In this document: piece by piece, positions 8,019 to 16,247 of the stretch
Layout of the letters: each line of letters begins with the position of its first letter
Position numbering within the stretch: the stretch's first letter is position 1
Source: Methylobacterium sp. WSM2598
GTDB taxonomy: Bacteria > Pseudomonadota > Alphaproteobacteria > Rhizobiales > Beijerinckiaceae
Direction of reading: 5' to 3'
DNA: 64,000 nucleotides
NCBI RefSeq assembly: GCF_000379105.1
Contig: NZ_KB900609.1
Coordinates: 1,699,985 to 1,763,984, forward strand
Position numbers and translations under genes: made by a program
The notes under the pieces: model-generated
Databases searched by the model: none
Told to the model about the DNA's origin: nothing
The model's input: the letters and a program-made list of their open reading frames with translations, nothing else

Positions 8019-10241
8019 ATGAACGCACCCGTGTTCTCGCGCCGTGCCCTGTTGCAGGGTGGCGCGCTCGTGGTCGGCTTCTCCCTCGCGGGCCGCTCCG
8101 CGCTGGCGCAGACCGCTGCCTCGGTCGCTACGAATGGCTTCTCGAAAGCCATCGCGCCGGACCAGGTCGACAGCTTCCTGGCACTCGGGCGCGACGGTCG
8201 GGCGACGATCTTCTCCGGCAAGGTCGATCTCGGCACCGGGATCGAGACCGCGATGGCGCAGATCGCCGCCGAGGAGCTCGACCTGCCGCTCGACCACGTC
8301 ACCGTCGTGCAGGGCGATACCGCGCTCACCCCCGACCAGGGACCAACCTACGGCAGCCTCTCGATCCAGAAGGGCGGCGTCGAGATCCGGCACGCTGCGG
8401 CCACCGCCCGCGCTCGCCTCGTCCAACTCGCGAGCGAGCGGCTCGGTGCACCGGTCGACGCGCTCGTGACCGAGAACGGCGGTGTGAGGCCGAAGGCGGG
8501 GGGCACCGGCGTCTCCTACGCGGACCTCCTGAGGGACGGGCGCTTCGAGACCAAAGTCGACCCGGCCATCACCACGAAGGACCCGGCGCACTTCGCGCTC
8601 GTCGGCAAGTCGGTGCCGCGGCTCGACATCCCCGAGAAGATGACCGGCCGCTTCACCTACATGCAGGATTTCCGCGTGCCCGGCATGGTGCACGCCCGCG
8701 TGGTCCGTCCGCCGGCGATCGGGGCGACGCTCGAGGGCGTCGATGACGGCTCCGTGGCGGACATCCCGGGGCTGATCGAGGTCGTGCGCCGGGGCAGCTT
8801 CCTGGCCGTCGTCGCGGAACGCGAGTGGGCGGCCATCAAAGCAGCCCGTCAGCTCAAGGCCACGTGGTCCGCCTGGGAGGGCCTGCCCGCGCAGGATCGG
8901 CTCTGGGAGCACGTGCGCGCCACGAAAGTGACCAAGGACGACGTCACCAGCAGCACGGGCGACGCGGAGGCTGCGCTCGCCAGCGCGTCCAAGGTGCTCC
9001 AGGCGACCTACGACTTTGCCATCCACACGCACGGCTCGATCGGCCCCTCCTGCGCCGTGGCCGAGTTCAAGGAAGGGTTGCTGACCTGCTGGACCGCCTC
9101 GCAGATGACGCATGCGCTGCGCATGCAACTCGCAGCGATGACCGGGCTCGCGCCGGAGGCGGTGCGCTGCATCTACGTCGAGGGTTCGGGCTGCTACGGC
9201 CGCAACGGGCACGAGGACGCGGCCGGGGACGCGGCGCTGCTCGCGCGGGCCGTCGGCCGGCCGGTGCGGGTGCAATGGTCGCGGGCGGACGAGCATGGCT
9301 GGGATCCCAAAGGTCCGCCGACCCTGATCGATCTCAAGGCCGGGCTCGACGCGGCGGGCAACGTTGCCGCGTGGTCCTCACAGTTCCACGTGCCGGAAGG
9401 GGCTGCCGGCAATGTGCCGCTGGTGGCCGCGACCCTGGCGGGCCTGCCGCACGAGACCACGATGGCGCCGGGCAACGTCATTCAGAACTCGGCGCTGCCC
9501 TACGGCTTTCCGAACGTGCGCACGGTGTGTCACCGGCTCGCCGACACGCCGTTCCGCCCCTCCTGGATCCGCACGCCGGGGCGGATGCAGAACACCTTCG
9601 CCAACGAGGCCTTTCTGGACGAGTGCGCGGCGGCGGCCGGCGCCGATCCGCTGGACTACCGGTTGCGCGCCCTGAAGGACCCCCGCGGCATCGCGGTGCT
9701 CAGGCGCGTGGCCGAGCTGGCCGGCTGGCAGGCGCGGCCCTCGCCTGCGAAGGAGGACGCCAAGGCCGAGGTGTTGCGCGGCCGCGGGCTCTCCTACGTG
9801 CGCTACGAGCTCAACCGCACCTACGTGGCGGGCGTGGCCGAGGTCGAGGTCGACCGCAAGACGGGTCAGGTGCGGGTGCCGCGCTTCTTCGTGGCCCAGG
9901 ATTGCGGTCAGATCATCAACCCGGACGGTGTGCGCAACCAGCTCGACGGCAACGTCATTCAGACGGTGAGCCGAGTGCTGATGGAGGAGATCACCTTCGA
10001 CCGGAGCGCCGTCACGAGTCTGGACTGGGCGAGCTACCCGATCCTCAGCTTCCCGGACGTGCCGCAGGTGGTGGCCGACTTGATCGATCGGCCGACCGAG
10101 AAGCCGTGGGGCGCGGGCGAGCCGTCCGCAGCGATCGTGCCGGCGGCGATCTCGAACGCGATCTTCGACGCGACGGGCGCTCGGCTGCGGTCAGTGCCGT
10201 TCTCGCCGGCCAAGGTGAAAGCGGCCCTGCAGGGAACCTGA
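8019..10241 (+). CDS. Molybdopterin-binding large subunit, IorB-like, Tat-exported
   Basis: This 740-residue catalytic subunit of a molybdenum hydroxylase should bind the molybdopterin cofactor and hydroxylate an aldehyde or N-heterocycle. A twin-arginine signal (FSRRALLQGG, residues 6-15, then a hydrophobic stretch to SALAQ) indicates export folded to the periplasm. Family features include GKVDLGTGIETA and the late motif WGAGEPSAAIVPAA near residue 696, which carries the expected catalytic glutamate. It lies 11 bases after the small subunit. No cytochrome c or maturation gene is adjacent, so the electron acceptor is unknown. Calling it isoquinoline 1-oxidoreductase would over-specify the substrate. 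Confidence 0.88.
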   Translation: MNAPVFSRRALLQGGALVVGFSLAGRSALAQTAASVATNGFSKAIAPDQVDSFLALGRDGRATIFSGKVDLGTGIETAMAQIAAEELDLPLDHVTVVQGDTALTPDQGPTYGSLSIQKGGVEIRHAAATARARLVQLASERLGAPVDALVTENGGVRPKAGGTGVSYADLLRDGRFETKVDPAITTKDPAHFALVGKSVPRLDIPEKMTGRFTYMQDFRVPGMVHARVVRPPAIGATLEGVDDGSVADIPGLIEVVRRGSFLAVVAEREWAAIKAARQLKATWSAWEGLPAQDRLWEHVRATKVTKDDVTSSTGDAEAALASASKVLQATYDFAIHTHGSIGPSCAVAEFKEGLLTCWTASQMTHALRMQLAAMTGLAPEAVRCIYVEGSGCYGRNGHEDAAGDAALLARAVGRPVRVQWSRADEHGWDPKGPPTLIDLKAGLDAAGNVAAWSSQFHVPEGAAGNVPLVAATLAGLPHETTMAPGNVIQNSALPYGFPNVRTVCHRLADTPFRPSWIRTPGRMQNTFANEAFLDECAAAAGADPLDYRLRALKDPRGIAVLRRVAELAGWQARPSPAKEDAKAEVLRGRGLSYVRYELNRTYVAGVAEVEVDRKTGQVRVPRFFVAQDCGQIINPDGVRNQLDGNVIQTVSRVLMEEITFDRSAVTSLDWASYPILSFPDVPQVVADLIDRPTEKPWGAGEPSAAIVPAAISNAIFDATGARLRSVPFSPAKVKAALQGT

Positions 10242-10269
10242 CGCCAGGGGATCGGTGCCGGGAGAACAG

Positions 10270-10298
10270 GTGTCCGGACAACTCTCGGATCCGGACAC
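10270..10298. terminator. Perfect inverted repeat between convergent genes
   Basis: GTGTCCGGA (10270-10278) and TCCGGACAC (10290-10298) form a perfect 9-bp stem with an 11-base loop, 28 bases after the IorB-like stop. It sits between convergent genes and there is no clear T run. A bidirectional transcription stop is the simplest reading. The rest of the 317-base gap (10242-10558) shows no gene. Confidence 0.45.
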
Positions 10299-10558
10299 TC
10301 CCGACCCGCCTCACGAGGGGCCGCTTGGGGTCCCTCTCGCCCGTTTGCGCCCGTTTCGTCCGACGTCGCCTGCAGGCTCTCGCGGTTCTGCGGAGCGGGC
10401 GCGGCCGGCGATGTCGACGCTGCGGCGCGGAGGAGCGAAGCCACGGCCCACCTCGATTTCCGTTCTCGGCGGTCGAACAGGGGTTGCCTGGCCGCGGGCG
10501 CGCTTCGGAGCCGATCCATGTCCTGAGCGAGAGCCGGCAGCCGGGCCGGGGGACGCGG

Positions 10559-11572
10559 TCAGAACACGGCGTGATCGCCGCGCTCGGCCTCGGCCTCGCC
10601 CCGGAGCAGGCGCGCGTAGTAGTCGAACAGCGTCTCGGACCCGGTGCTGGGCGTCGCCGCCGCGTCGTACCGGCCCGAGGCGGGATCCAGAACGAGCATC
10701 GACTCCGTGGCGTAGTAGCGCCCGATCCGCGCGAGCTCGGCCTTGTCGGCCAGCGAGGGGATCACGCGGCCGCACGCGGACAGCCCGCCGACAACGGCGT
10801 CCAGCAGAACCACCGGAACGTGCCGGAAGCGCGGGGAGTGGCCGAGCAGGGCGAACAGCGCCTCGCCCTGCTGCCGGGGCGTGATCGCCTCGCCCGGTCC
10901 GCCGATCGGGAGCACGCGGTTGCGCCGCTCGCGCTCCTCGACGCACTCGGCGAGGTAGCGGGCGAGATCGTCGTCGCTGATCGGCTTGCAGGCTGTGAGC
11001 GCGCCGTCGCCGAACAGCAGCCACGGCCTGCCCCGCCTGACGCGCTCGACCTGCCCGGAGAGCGACTTGAAGAAGGCGGTGGGTCTGACGATCGTGTAGT
11101 CGGTCCCCGAGGCGATCAGGGCGCGCTCGAAGGCCAGCTTGGCCTGCTGAAACGCGAGCAGCGGCTTCTGCACGCAGATCGCCGAGAGCAGGACCATGTG
11201 CCCGATGCCGGACGTCCTGGCCGCGGCCAGCAGCGCCAGATGGGCGTCGTGATCGATCGCCCAGGCGTCGCGTGGGCGCCCGGTGCGCGAGGCCAGGCAC
11301 GAGACCAGCGTGTCGAAGGGCTCGCCGCGCAGGCCGTCATGCGCGAGCGAGGCAGGATCGGTCACGTTGCCGAACCGGACGGCGGCGCCCGCGGGCAGCC
11401 CGAGGCGCACGGCAGCATCCGACCCGGGCGACCGGCCGGGGCGGGGCCTGACGAAGCAGACCACGTCGTGACCGCGCGCCGCGAGAGCCCGCGCGGTGGC
11501 GCGACCGATCGTGCCCGTCGCGCCGACGAGGAAGACCCGCCGCCCGCGATGGCCGGAGGACGCTTGAGCCAT
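10559..11572 (-). CDS. bciA: Divinyl chlorophyllide a 8-vinyl-reductase (BciA)
   Basis: This 337-residue NADPH-dependent reductase of the atypical short-chain dehydrogenase (NmrA-like) group reduces the C8 vinyl group of divinyl (bacterio)chlorophyll precursors. The nucleotide motif FLVGATGTIGRAT is at about 14-26. Strongly characteristic stretches are VLLSAICVQKPLL, VRPTAFFKSLSGQVERV, FGDGALTACKPIS and GRYYATESMLV. The ATG at 11572 (MAQASSGH) is preferred because it places the Rossmann strand near the N-terminus; an in-frame ATG at 11617 would add 15 residues. No other photosynthesis gene is nearby, so it sits outside the photosynthesis cluster. It implies the host makes bacteriochlorophyll, as aerobic phototrophic methylobacteria do. 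Confidence 0.9.
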   Translation of the reverse strand: MAQASSGHRGRRVFLVGATGTIGRATARALAARGHDVVCFVRPRPGRSPGSDAAVRLGLPAGAAVRFGNVTDPASLAHDGLRGEPFDTLVSCLASRTGRPRDAWAIDHDAHLALLAAARTSGIGHMVLLSAICVQKPLLAFQQAKLAFERALIASGTDYTIVRPTAFFKSLSGQVERVRRGRPWLLFGDGALTACKPISDDDLARYLAECVEERERRNRVLPIGGPGEAITPRQQGEALFALLGHSPRFRHVPVVLLDAVVGGLSACGRVIPSLADKAELARIGRYYATESMLVLDPASGRYDAAATPSTGSETLFDYYARLLRGEAEAERGDHAVF

Positions 11573-11643
11573 AATTGCCCCCACGATTGCCGCCGCCACC
11601 ATAACGCCGTCCGGCACCGCCGCGGGCCGCCACGTCCTGGGTC

Positions 11644-11946
11644 TCAGGCGGCGAGCAGCGGGAACGTGACCCCGAGGTCCCAGGCGAAGGCGACCGCGTT
11701 GGTGAGCCCGCCGTGCCCCGTCCGGCGGCAGGCCCAGGTGCCGAGCACCCCGTAGATCAGGAACGGGACCACGATCGCCGGGTCGAGGACGGCGCGATCA
11801 TCGCGCAGCGTGTCGAGTTCGCGCAGCCGCCGCCGTACGGCCGCGTGCGCGTCCTCGGGCAACGCCTGCCGCCCCGGCCAAGCCCGGCCGACCCGACTGA
11901 ACGGATCGGCGTGCGGGCACGGCGGCACGCGGTGGGCGTGCCGCAT
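11644..11946 (-). CDS. Possible small membrane protein, uncertain
   Basis: A 100-residue frame with one convincing region: a charged helix (AAVRRRLRELDTLRDDRA) followed by hydrophobic stretches VVPFLIYGVLGTWACR and AVAFAWDLGVTFPLLAA. The second half looks like a real membrane protein C-terminus, but residues 1-30 are rich in Pro, His and Arg and less convincing. The frame stays open upstream to 12207 with low-complexity residues, so this may be the decayed end of a longer gene. I do not recognise a family. Confidence 0.35.
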   Translation of the reverse strand: MRHAHRVPPCPHADPFSRVGRAWPGRQALPEDAHAAVRRRLRELDTLRDDRAVLDPAIVVPFLIYGVLGTWACRRTGHGGLTNAVAFAWDLGVTFPLLAA

Positions 11947-12541
11947 CGCGTGGGTCTCGTTTTGCGCCGCGCGCGATGGCGGAGACCTGATTGCGCGGCG
12001 CCACGAGCCGGCGCAGCCGCTCGGTCGCCGCGTCCGGCGTCCAGACCTCCGCACCTCGTGCTCCCGGTGCCTCTGTCCCGGATGGTCGCACCATACGCCA
12101 GGACCTGCGTCCCGGCCGAACCGCGGCACCGCCATCGTCACACCGGTTACGAACCCGCTGGCGTGCCCCAACGGCGAGATCAAATGCCGGGCCGAGGTGG
12201 CCGGCACTTTCGCAGCGAGGCCGCCATCGCCCGCCTCGTCGGCGCAATCCTGCTCGAACAGAACGACGAAGGGCCGTCCAGCGCGCCCGCTCCATCTCCC
12301 TGGAACGCATCGCCCCGATCAGCGATGACCCCCTCGTCAACCTGCCGACCCCGGCAGCTTGATCAGACCGGCCCCAACCGGTGACCGTGGTGGCCGCGCC
12401 GCAGCGACGCCACGCCAGGGGACACGATCCATGGCCGTCCCCCGCTCCCTTCGCCAGGCAGGGCAAGTGTCGCGGATCCAGGGCAGTGCCGGTGCTTGTG
12501 CCGCGGACGCGAGTGTCGTTCCTGCGCGTTCCTCAAGTGGG
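11947..12541. other. Gene-poor decayed stretch
   Basis: About 600 bases where every open frame is Arg/Pro/Gly-rich and none shows a start with a ribosome site or any recognisable family motif. I see no RNA gene or clear repeat. Together with the uncertain frame before it and the transposase remnant after it, this looks like decayed sequence. Confidence 0.5.
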
Positions 12542-12691
12542 TTACCGACCAGGTTCGCTTAAACCACAAGTCGAGCCTTCAGGAGCAGCCATGCGGGCGT
12601 ACTGAGAAGGGTCTATTTGTGCTTTTGGTAGAGCTCGATCAATCTCTCGCATGATCCAGCGTTTGAGGCGAAGCTTCTGGGATCGCGTCAT
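12542..12691 (-). CDS. Possible 49-residue basic protein
   Basis: A short frame not expected from shadowing: ATG at 12691, with GAGGAG about eight bases upstream, encodes MTRSQKLRLKRWIMREIDRA, continues LPKAQIDPSQYARMA and ends at TAA. The first 25 residues are strongly basic and could form one amphipathic helix. Base composition is lower in GC than the surroundings. A perfect inverted repeat (12730-12748) lies 38 bases upstream of the start, as an operator would. I know no homologue, and chance is possible. Confidence 0.3.
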   Translation of the reverse strand: MTRSQKLRLKRWIMREIDRALPKAQIDPSQYARMAAPEGSTCGLSEPGR

Positions 12692-12729
12692 CTCCGACTC
12701 CTCGCAGAGATCTGATGATCAGACCTGAT

Positions 12730-12748
12730 GGTTAACAAGTGGTTAACC
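12730..12748. promoter_or_regulatory. Perfect 7-bp inverted repeat, operator-like
   Basis: GGTTAAC (12730-12736), spacer AAGTG, GTTAACC (12742-12748). This is an AT-containing palindrome in otherwise GC-rich DNA, upstream of the possible 49-residue gene. The spacing and size fit a dimeric regulator site. No regulator is adjacent. Confidence 0.4.
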
Positions 12749-12860
12749 ATGACAGGCTGGTGGGCGGCATGAATGGAGGAGTTCTGCTTATTGCTCAGCT
12801 TACTGCCCGGACAATCATCGTCGTCGTGCGATCGGAGGCCCTGGTCAGGAACGACAGGAT

Positions 12861-13037
12861 CGGCCCTTCGTGCGGCGCCCGCCCGGGATCGCCGACACGC
12901 GCTTCGCCTCTGCCTAGCTGTTCGAGGCCGTGCGGCCCGCCATGGGTGAGGACGTCGCCCTCGTTCTGCCGCGCGTCTGCACGCAAGCCATGGACCGCGC
13001 CCTGGCCGGCTTCGCCGTCGCCGTTCCGCATCGGTGA
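12861..13037 (+). pseudogene. IS630-family transposase remnant
   Basis: Read in one frame, this stretch gives ...RRPPGIADTRFASA, an in-frame TAG at 12915-12917 where IS630 transposases usually have tyrosine, then LFEAVRPAMGEDVALVLPRV and CTQAMDRALAGFAVAVP, ending at TGA 13035-13037. The pattern (Y)LFxAVxPAxGxxxALVLPxxxTxAM is typical of the core of IS630-family DDE transposases between the first and second catalytic Asp. The flanking DDE parts are absent, so this is a short internal fragment with a nonsense mutation. The rest of 12692-13180 shows no gene. Confidence 0.6.
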
Positions 13038-13180
13038 GACCAGTGCGCGACTCTGGGGAGCCATCATTCCCGGTATCTTTTCAGAGAAGGAAGGCGCAAG
13101 ACGCCGTGTTTCGAGCGCCTCGCGCACAGGTCTCATCCTTCGCCTGGGAGAGCTGCATCGAGACACGCGCGTCCGGATCG

Positions 13181-14107
13181 CTACGGCTGCAACTGGTCTG
13201 AGGTCGGCATGCCAGCCTGTGCACCTTCCGTCAGACACGCGAGCGACGCGCCGCGACACGCTCGGGCCATCGCCGTGTGCAGGGTCCGTCCCTCGTCGAG
13301 GCCTGCGGCCAGAATGCCGACGAAGGTGTCGCCCGCCCCCGTCGTGTCGACCGGCCGGACTGCTACGGCAGCCGCGGCATGGTGCGAGCCACCCGGCTCG
13401 ACCGCCAGTGCTCCCTCGGCTCCCGCGGTCACCACACAGGTGAGCGGTCCAGCGAGCGCGAGCGTGGCGGCCGCTTGGCTCAGGGCGCCTTGGCTCAGTG
13501 CGCCATCCGGCGGCCCGAGCAGTCGGCTCGCTGCGCGCGCCTCGTGCTCGTTCACGACGAGCACGTCCGTCGCCGCGAGAAGCGCGCGCAATTCGACGGG
13601 AGACAGGGTTTCCGGCACGGGTGCGAGGTTCCAGATGACGCGCCCTCCCACGGCGCGGACCCGTTGCGCGGCGGATAGCGAGGCCGCGACGGGAACTTCC
13701 ATCTGGAGGACGAGCGTCGCGCCGGGCACCAGCATCGCCTCGGGCAGGGCGGAGGCGGTCAGGGCCGCGTTGGCTCCGCTCGCCACCGTAATCGCGTTCT
13801 CGGCGGCCGCATCGACCGTGATGAAGGCGCACCCCGTCGGCTCCGCGCCTTGAGCGACACACGCGACGGCCACGCCGTTCGCGGCCAAGTTTTCGCGGCA
13901 CATCCGGCCGAAGGGATCGTCGCCGACGCACCCGATCATGGCGACCCGCCCCGGCTCCGAGACGCGCGCGGCAGCCACCGCTTGGTTCGCCCCCTTGCCA
14001 CCAAACAGCGTCGCGTAGCGCGGCGCCAGCACCGTCTCCCCAGGGCGGGGGATCGCGGCGACGCGCGCGACGAGATCGACGTTGATCGAGCCGAACACGA
14101 GGATCAC
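13181..14107 (-). CDS. rbsK: Ribokinase-type (PfkB family) carbohydrate kinase
   Basis: This 308-residue sugar kinase of the ribokinase/PfkB family transfers phosphate from ATP to a sugar hydroxyl. The N-terminal motif GSINVDLV (6-13) and GGKGANQAVAAA (36-47) are typical of ribokinase. The C-terminal signature DTTGAGDTFVG (254-264) contains the catalytic Asp260. The start is GTG at 14107, the first start that gives the compact ILVFGSINVD beginning. It is the last gene of an eight-gene minus-strand operon, 20 bases after the RpiB-type isomerase. Ribose is the default substrate, but the operon context leaves other pentoses or tetroses open. Confidence 0.87.
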   Translation of the reverse strand: MILVFGSINVDLVARVAAIPRPGETVLAPRYATLFGGKGANQAVAAARVSEPGRVAMIGCVGDDPFGRMCRENLAANGVAVACVAQGAEPTGCAFITVDAAAENAITVASGANAALTASALPEAMLVPGATLVLQMEVPVAASLSAAQRVRAVGGRVIWNLAPVPETLSPVELRALLAATDVLVVNEHEARAASRLLGPPDGALSQGALSQAAATLALAGPLTCVVTAGAEGALAVEPGGSHHAAAAVAVRPVDTTGAGDTFVGILAAGLDEGRTLHTAMARACRGASLACLTEGAQAGMPTSDQLQP

Positions 14108-14127
14108 CGATGCGTCCTCCGCGCGCG

Positions 14128-14574
14128 TCAACCTTCCGCGTCCATGGCGTGCAACTTCTCGACCCGACGGCGGAAATCCGCGTCGGTGGAGAACTCGGCC
14201 GTGAGATAGGCGGCGATCAGGTCCTTGGCGAGCCAAGGCCCCACGATCTGGGCGCCGATGCACATCACGTTGACGTCGTCGTGCTCGACGCACTGATGCG
14301 CGGAGTGGACGTCGTGGCACACGGCGGCCCGGATGCCCTTCATCTTGTTCGCCGCGATCGAGGCGCCGACGCCGGTCCCGCAGACCATCAGGCCGCGGTC
14401 AGCCTCGCCGGAGGTCACCTTGCGGGCGACCTCGCGCGCGATGTCGGGGAAGTCGACGGGATGCTCGTCGAACGAGCCGACGTCGATGAGCTCATGGCCC
14501 AGCGAGCGCACGTGGTCGATCACCGCTCCCTTGAGCATCCAGCCGGCGTGGTCCGATCCGATCACGAGTCGCAT
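14128..14574 (-). CDS. rpiB: RpiB/LacAB-family sugar-phosphate isomerase
   Basis: This 148-residue aldose-ketose isomerase is related to ribose-5-phosphate isomerase B. The N-terminus MRLVIGSDHAG and the loop VCGTGVGASIAANK, with catalytic Cys65, are intact, as is the CHDVHSAHQCVEHDD segment. Members of this family also isomerise allose or erythrulose phosphates, so the exact substrate is open. It lies between the ABC substrate-binding gene and the sugar kinase, which suggests that the imported compound, or a product of it, is phosphorylated and isomerised into the pentose or tetrose phosphate pool. Confidence 0.88.
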   Translation of the reverse strand: MRLVIGSDHAGWMLKGAVIDHVRSLGHELIDVGSFDEHPVDFPDIAREVARKVTSGEADRGLMVCGTGVGASIAANKMKGIRAAVCHDVHSAHQCVEHDDVNVMCIGAQIVGPWLAKDLIAAYLTAEFSTDADFRRRVEKLHAMDAEG

Positions 14575-14649
14575 GTCACTTCGCTCCGTTGATTGCTGAC
14601 CGCGGCGGGATTGCCGCCGCGATCGGAAAAGCGTGGCGGTTGTCGCGCT

Positions 14650-15441
14650 TCACGAGCCGCGCATCTCGGGCGGCAGCTCCGAGCCGTGGAACTTCTTGTA
14701 GATCGCGTTGAGCTTGCCGTTCTTCAGGTTCGTCTCGATCCACGCGTTGAGCTTTTCGACGAACCGGGGCTCACCCTTGCGCACGCCCATCGCGAGGTCG
14801 AACGTCGTAATCGGCACCTTTGGCTCGTAGACGCGCGACGGGTTCTTCACGCCGATCTGGTTGACGATCGTGGCCGAGGTGGCGATGCAATCCGCCTGCC
14901 CCGACACCGCCGCCGTGACCATCGTCGCATCATCGTCGTAGCGCGCCAGCCGGAGGTCGCGATCCTTCATGTTGGTGAGCGTGGTGTCCTGCGTCGTGCC
15001 GCGCGAGACCGCGATCGTCTTGCCCTTCAGGTCGGGCCAGCTCTTTGCCTCGACCGACTTGAGGCAGCCGACCACGGATTGCAGCGCCGCGTAGGGCTTG
15101 GTGAAGTCGATCACCTTCGCGCGCTCGGGCGTGACGGAGAGCGTGGAGATGATCAGATCCGCCTTGTTCGTCTGCACGTTCGGGATGCGGGTCGCCCCCG
15201 TCGTCTGCACGAATTCGAGTTCGAGGCCGAGGTCCTTGGCGAGGAGCTGTGCGGTTTCGACGTCCGAGCCGGTCGGCTTCAGATTCGCGTCGATCATGCC
15301 GGATGGCGGTATCGCGAGATCGGTGGCGACGCGGATCTTCTTGGCACTCAGCACGTCGTCGAGAAGGTCGGCATGCGCCGCGAATGGCATCGCAACGAAC
15401 GCGGTAGCCGCGAGCAGCGCGGCGAGGATCGGGCGTCTCAT
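14650..15441 (-). CDS. ABC transporter substrate-binding protein, family 3
   Basis: This 263-residue periplasmic binding protein has a signal peptide at 1-24 (ILAALLAATAFVAMPFAAHA). The fold signature of family 3 (polar amino acid type) is clear: KKIRVATDLAIPPSGM, DVETAQLLAKDLGLELEFV and NKADLIISTLSVTPERAKVIDFTKPY. The ATG at 15441 has GGAGGGAGA upstream. The arginine normally contacting an amino acid carboxylate appears within TPERAKVIDF, so a carboxylated ligand is likely. It works with the ATPase and two permeases encoded next to it. The ligand is unknown; the kinase and isomerase genes suggest something linked to sugar metabolism. Confidence 0.9.
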   Translation of the reverse strand: MRRPILAALLAATAFVAMPFAAHADLLDDVLSAKKIRVATDLAIPPSGMIDANLKPTGSDVETAQLLAKDLGLELEFVQTTGATRIPNVQTNKADLIISTLSVTPERAKVIDFTKPYAALQSVVGCLKSVEAKSWPDLKGKTIAVSRGTTQDTTLTNMKDRDLRLARYDDDATMVTAAVSGQADCIATSATIVNQIGVKNPSRVYEPKVPITTFDLAMGVRKGEPRFVEKLNAWIETNLKNGKLNAIYKKFHGSELPPEMRGS

Positions 15442-15473
15442 GATCGTCTCCCTCCGTGGTTCTGAGTGTTGGC

Positions 15474-16247
15474 TCACAGACCGGAGCCCACGAACTGCAT
15501 GAGCTCCGGGGTCGTCGGCGATGCGAGGATCGTGGCGGGACCCCGCTCGTGAACGCGCCCCCGATGCATGAACACGACCTCGTCGGCGATGCCGCGCGCG
15601 AACCCCATCTCGTGCGTGACCATGACCATGGTCATCCCGGATGCGGCGAGTCCTTCGATGACCTTGAGGACCTCGCCCGTGAGCTCCGGATCGAGAGCTG
15701 AGGTCACCTCATCGAACAGCATGACCTTCGGCTGCATGGCGAGCGAGCGGGCGATCGCGGCTCGCTGCTGCTGCCCACCGGACAGCTGCTCCGGATAGGC
15801 CTGCAGCTTGTCAGCGAGGCCGACCCGCGCGAGCACCTCGGCAGCGAGCGCGCGGGCCTCCGCGCGCGGTGTGCCCTTCACCGAAGTTGGTGCGAGGGTG
15901 ATGTTCTCCTCGATGGTGAGGTGCGGGAACAGGTTGTAGCTCTGGAAGACGATGCCGACGTCCTGGCGCAGCGCCCGGAGATCGAGGCCGGGATCGTCGA
16001 CGCGATGACCGCAGACGCGGATCTCGCCGCGATCGATGGTTTCGAAGCGGTCGATGCAGCGCAGCGCCGTCGACTTGCCCGAACCCGAGCGGCCGATGAT
16101 CGCCGTCACCGTACCGCGCGGCACCTCGAACGAGACGCCGTCGAGCACCTTGAGGGTGCCGAAGCTCTTGTGGACGTCGCGCAGGGTGACGACGGGCGCC
16201 GGCGTCTGACCTGCTGGGGTATCGGGCATGGCGCGCGGCATCTCCAT
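15474..16247 (-). CDS. ABC transporter ATPase, polar amino acid type
   Basis: This 257-residue cytoplasmic ATPase powers the importer. Walker A is GRSGSGKST, the signature is LSGGQQQRAAIARS, Walker B is VMLFDEVTSALDP, and the switch histidine is in MVTHEMGFA; all are intact. The family is GlnQ/HisP. The start ATG at 16247 shares one base with the stop of the permease gene (TGATG), implying translational coupling; internal ATGs at 16241 or 16229 are alternatives. It belongs to the eight-gene operon running from 19291 down to 13181. Confidence 0.92.
   Translation of the reverse strand: MEMPRAMPDTPAGQTPAPVVTLRDVHKSFGTLKVLDGVSFEVPRGTVTAIIGRSGSGKSTALRCIDRFETIDRGEIRVCGHRVDDPGLDLRALRQDVGIVFQSYNLFPHLTIEENITLAPTSVKGTPRAEARALAAEVLARVGLADKLQAYPEQLSGGQQQRAAIARSLAMQPKVMLFDEVTSALDPELTGEVLKVIEGLAASGMTMVMVTHEMGFARGIADEVVFMHRGRVHERGPATILASPTTPELMQFVGSGL

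Noticed and set aside
11713..12384. 223-codon plus-strand frame in the decayed region
   Set aside because: No start with a ribosome site, Pro/Arg/Ala-rich, no motif; it overlaps the more convincing C-terminal membrane segment on the minus strand.
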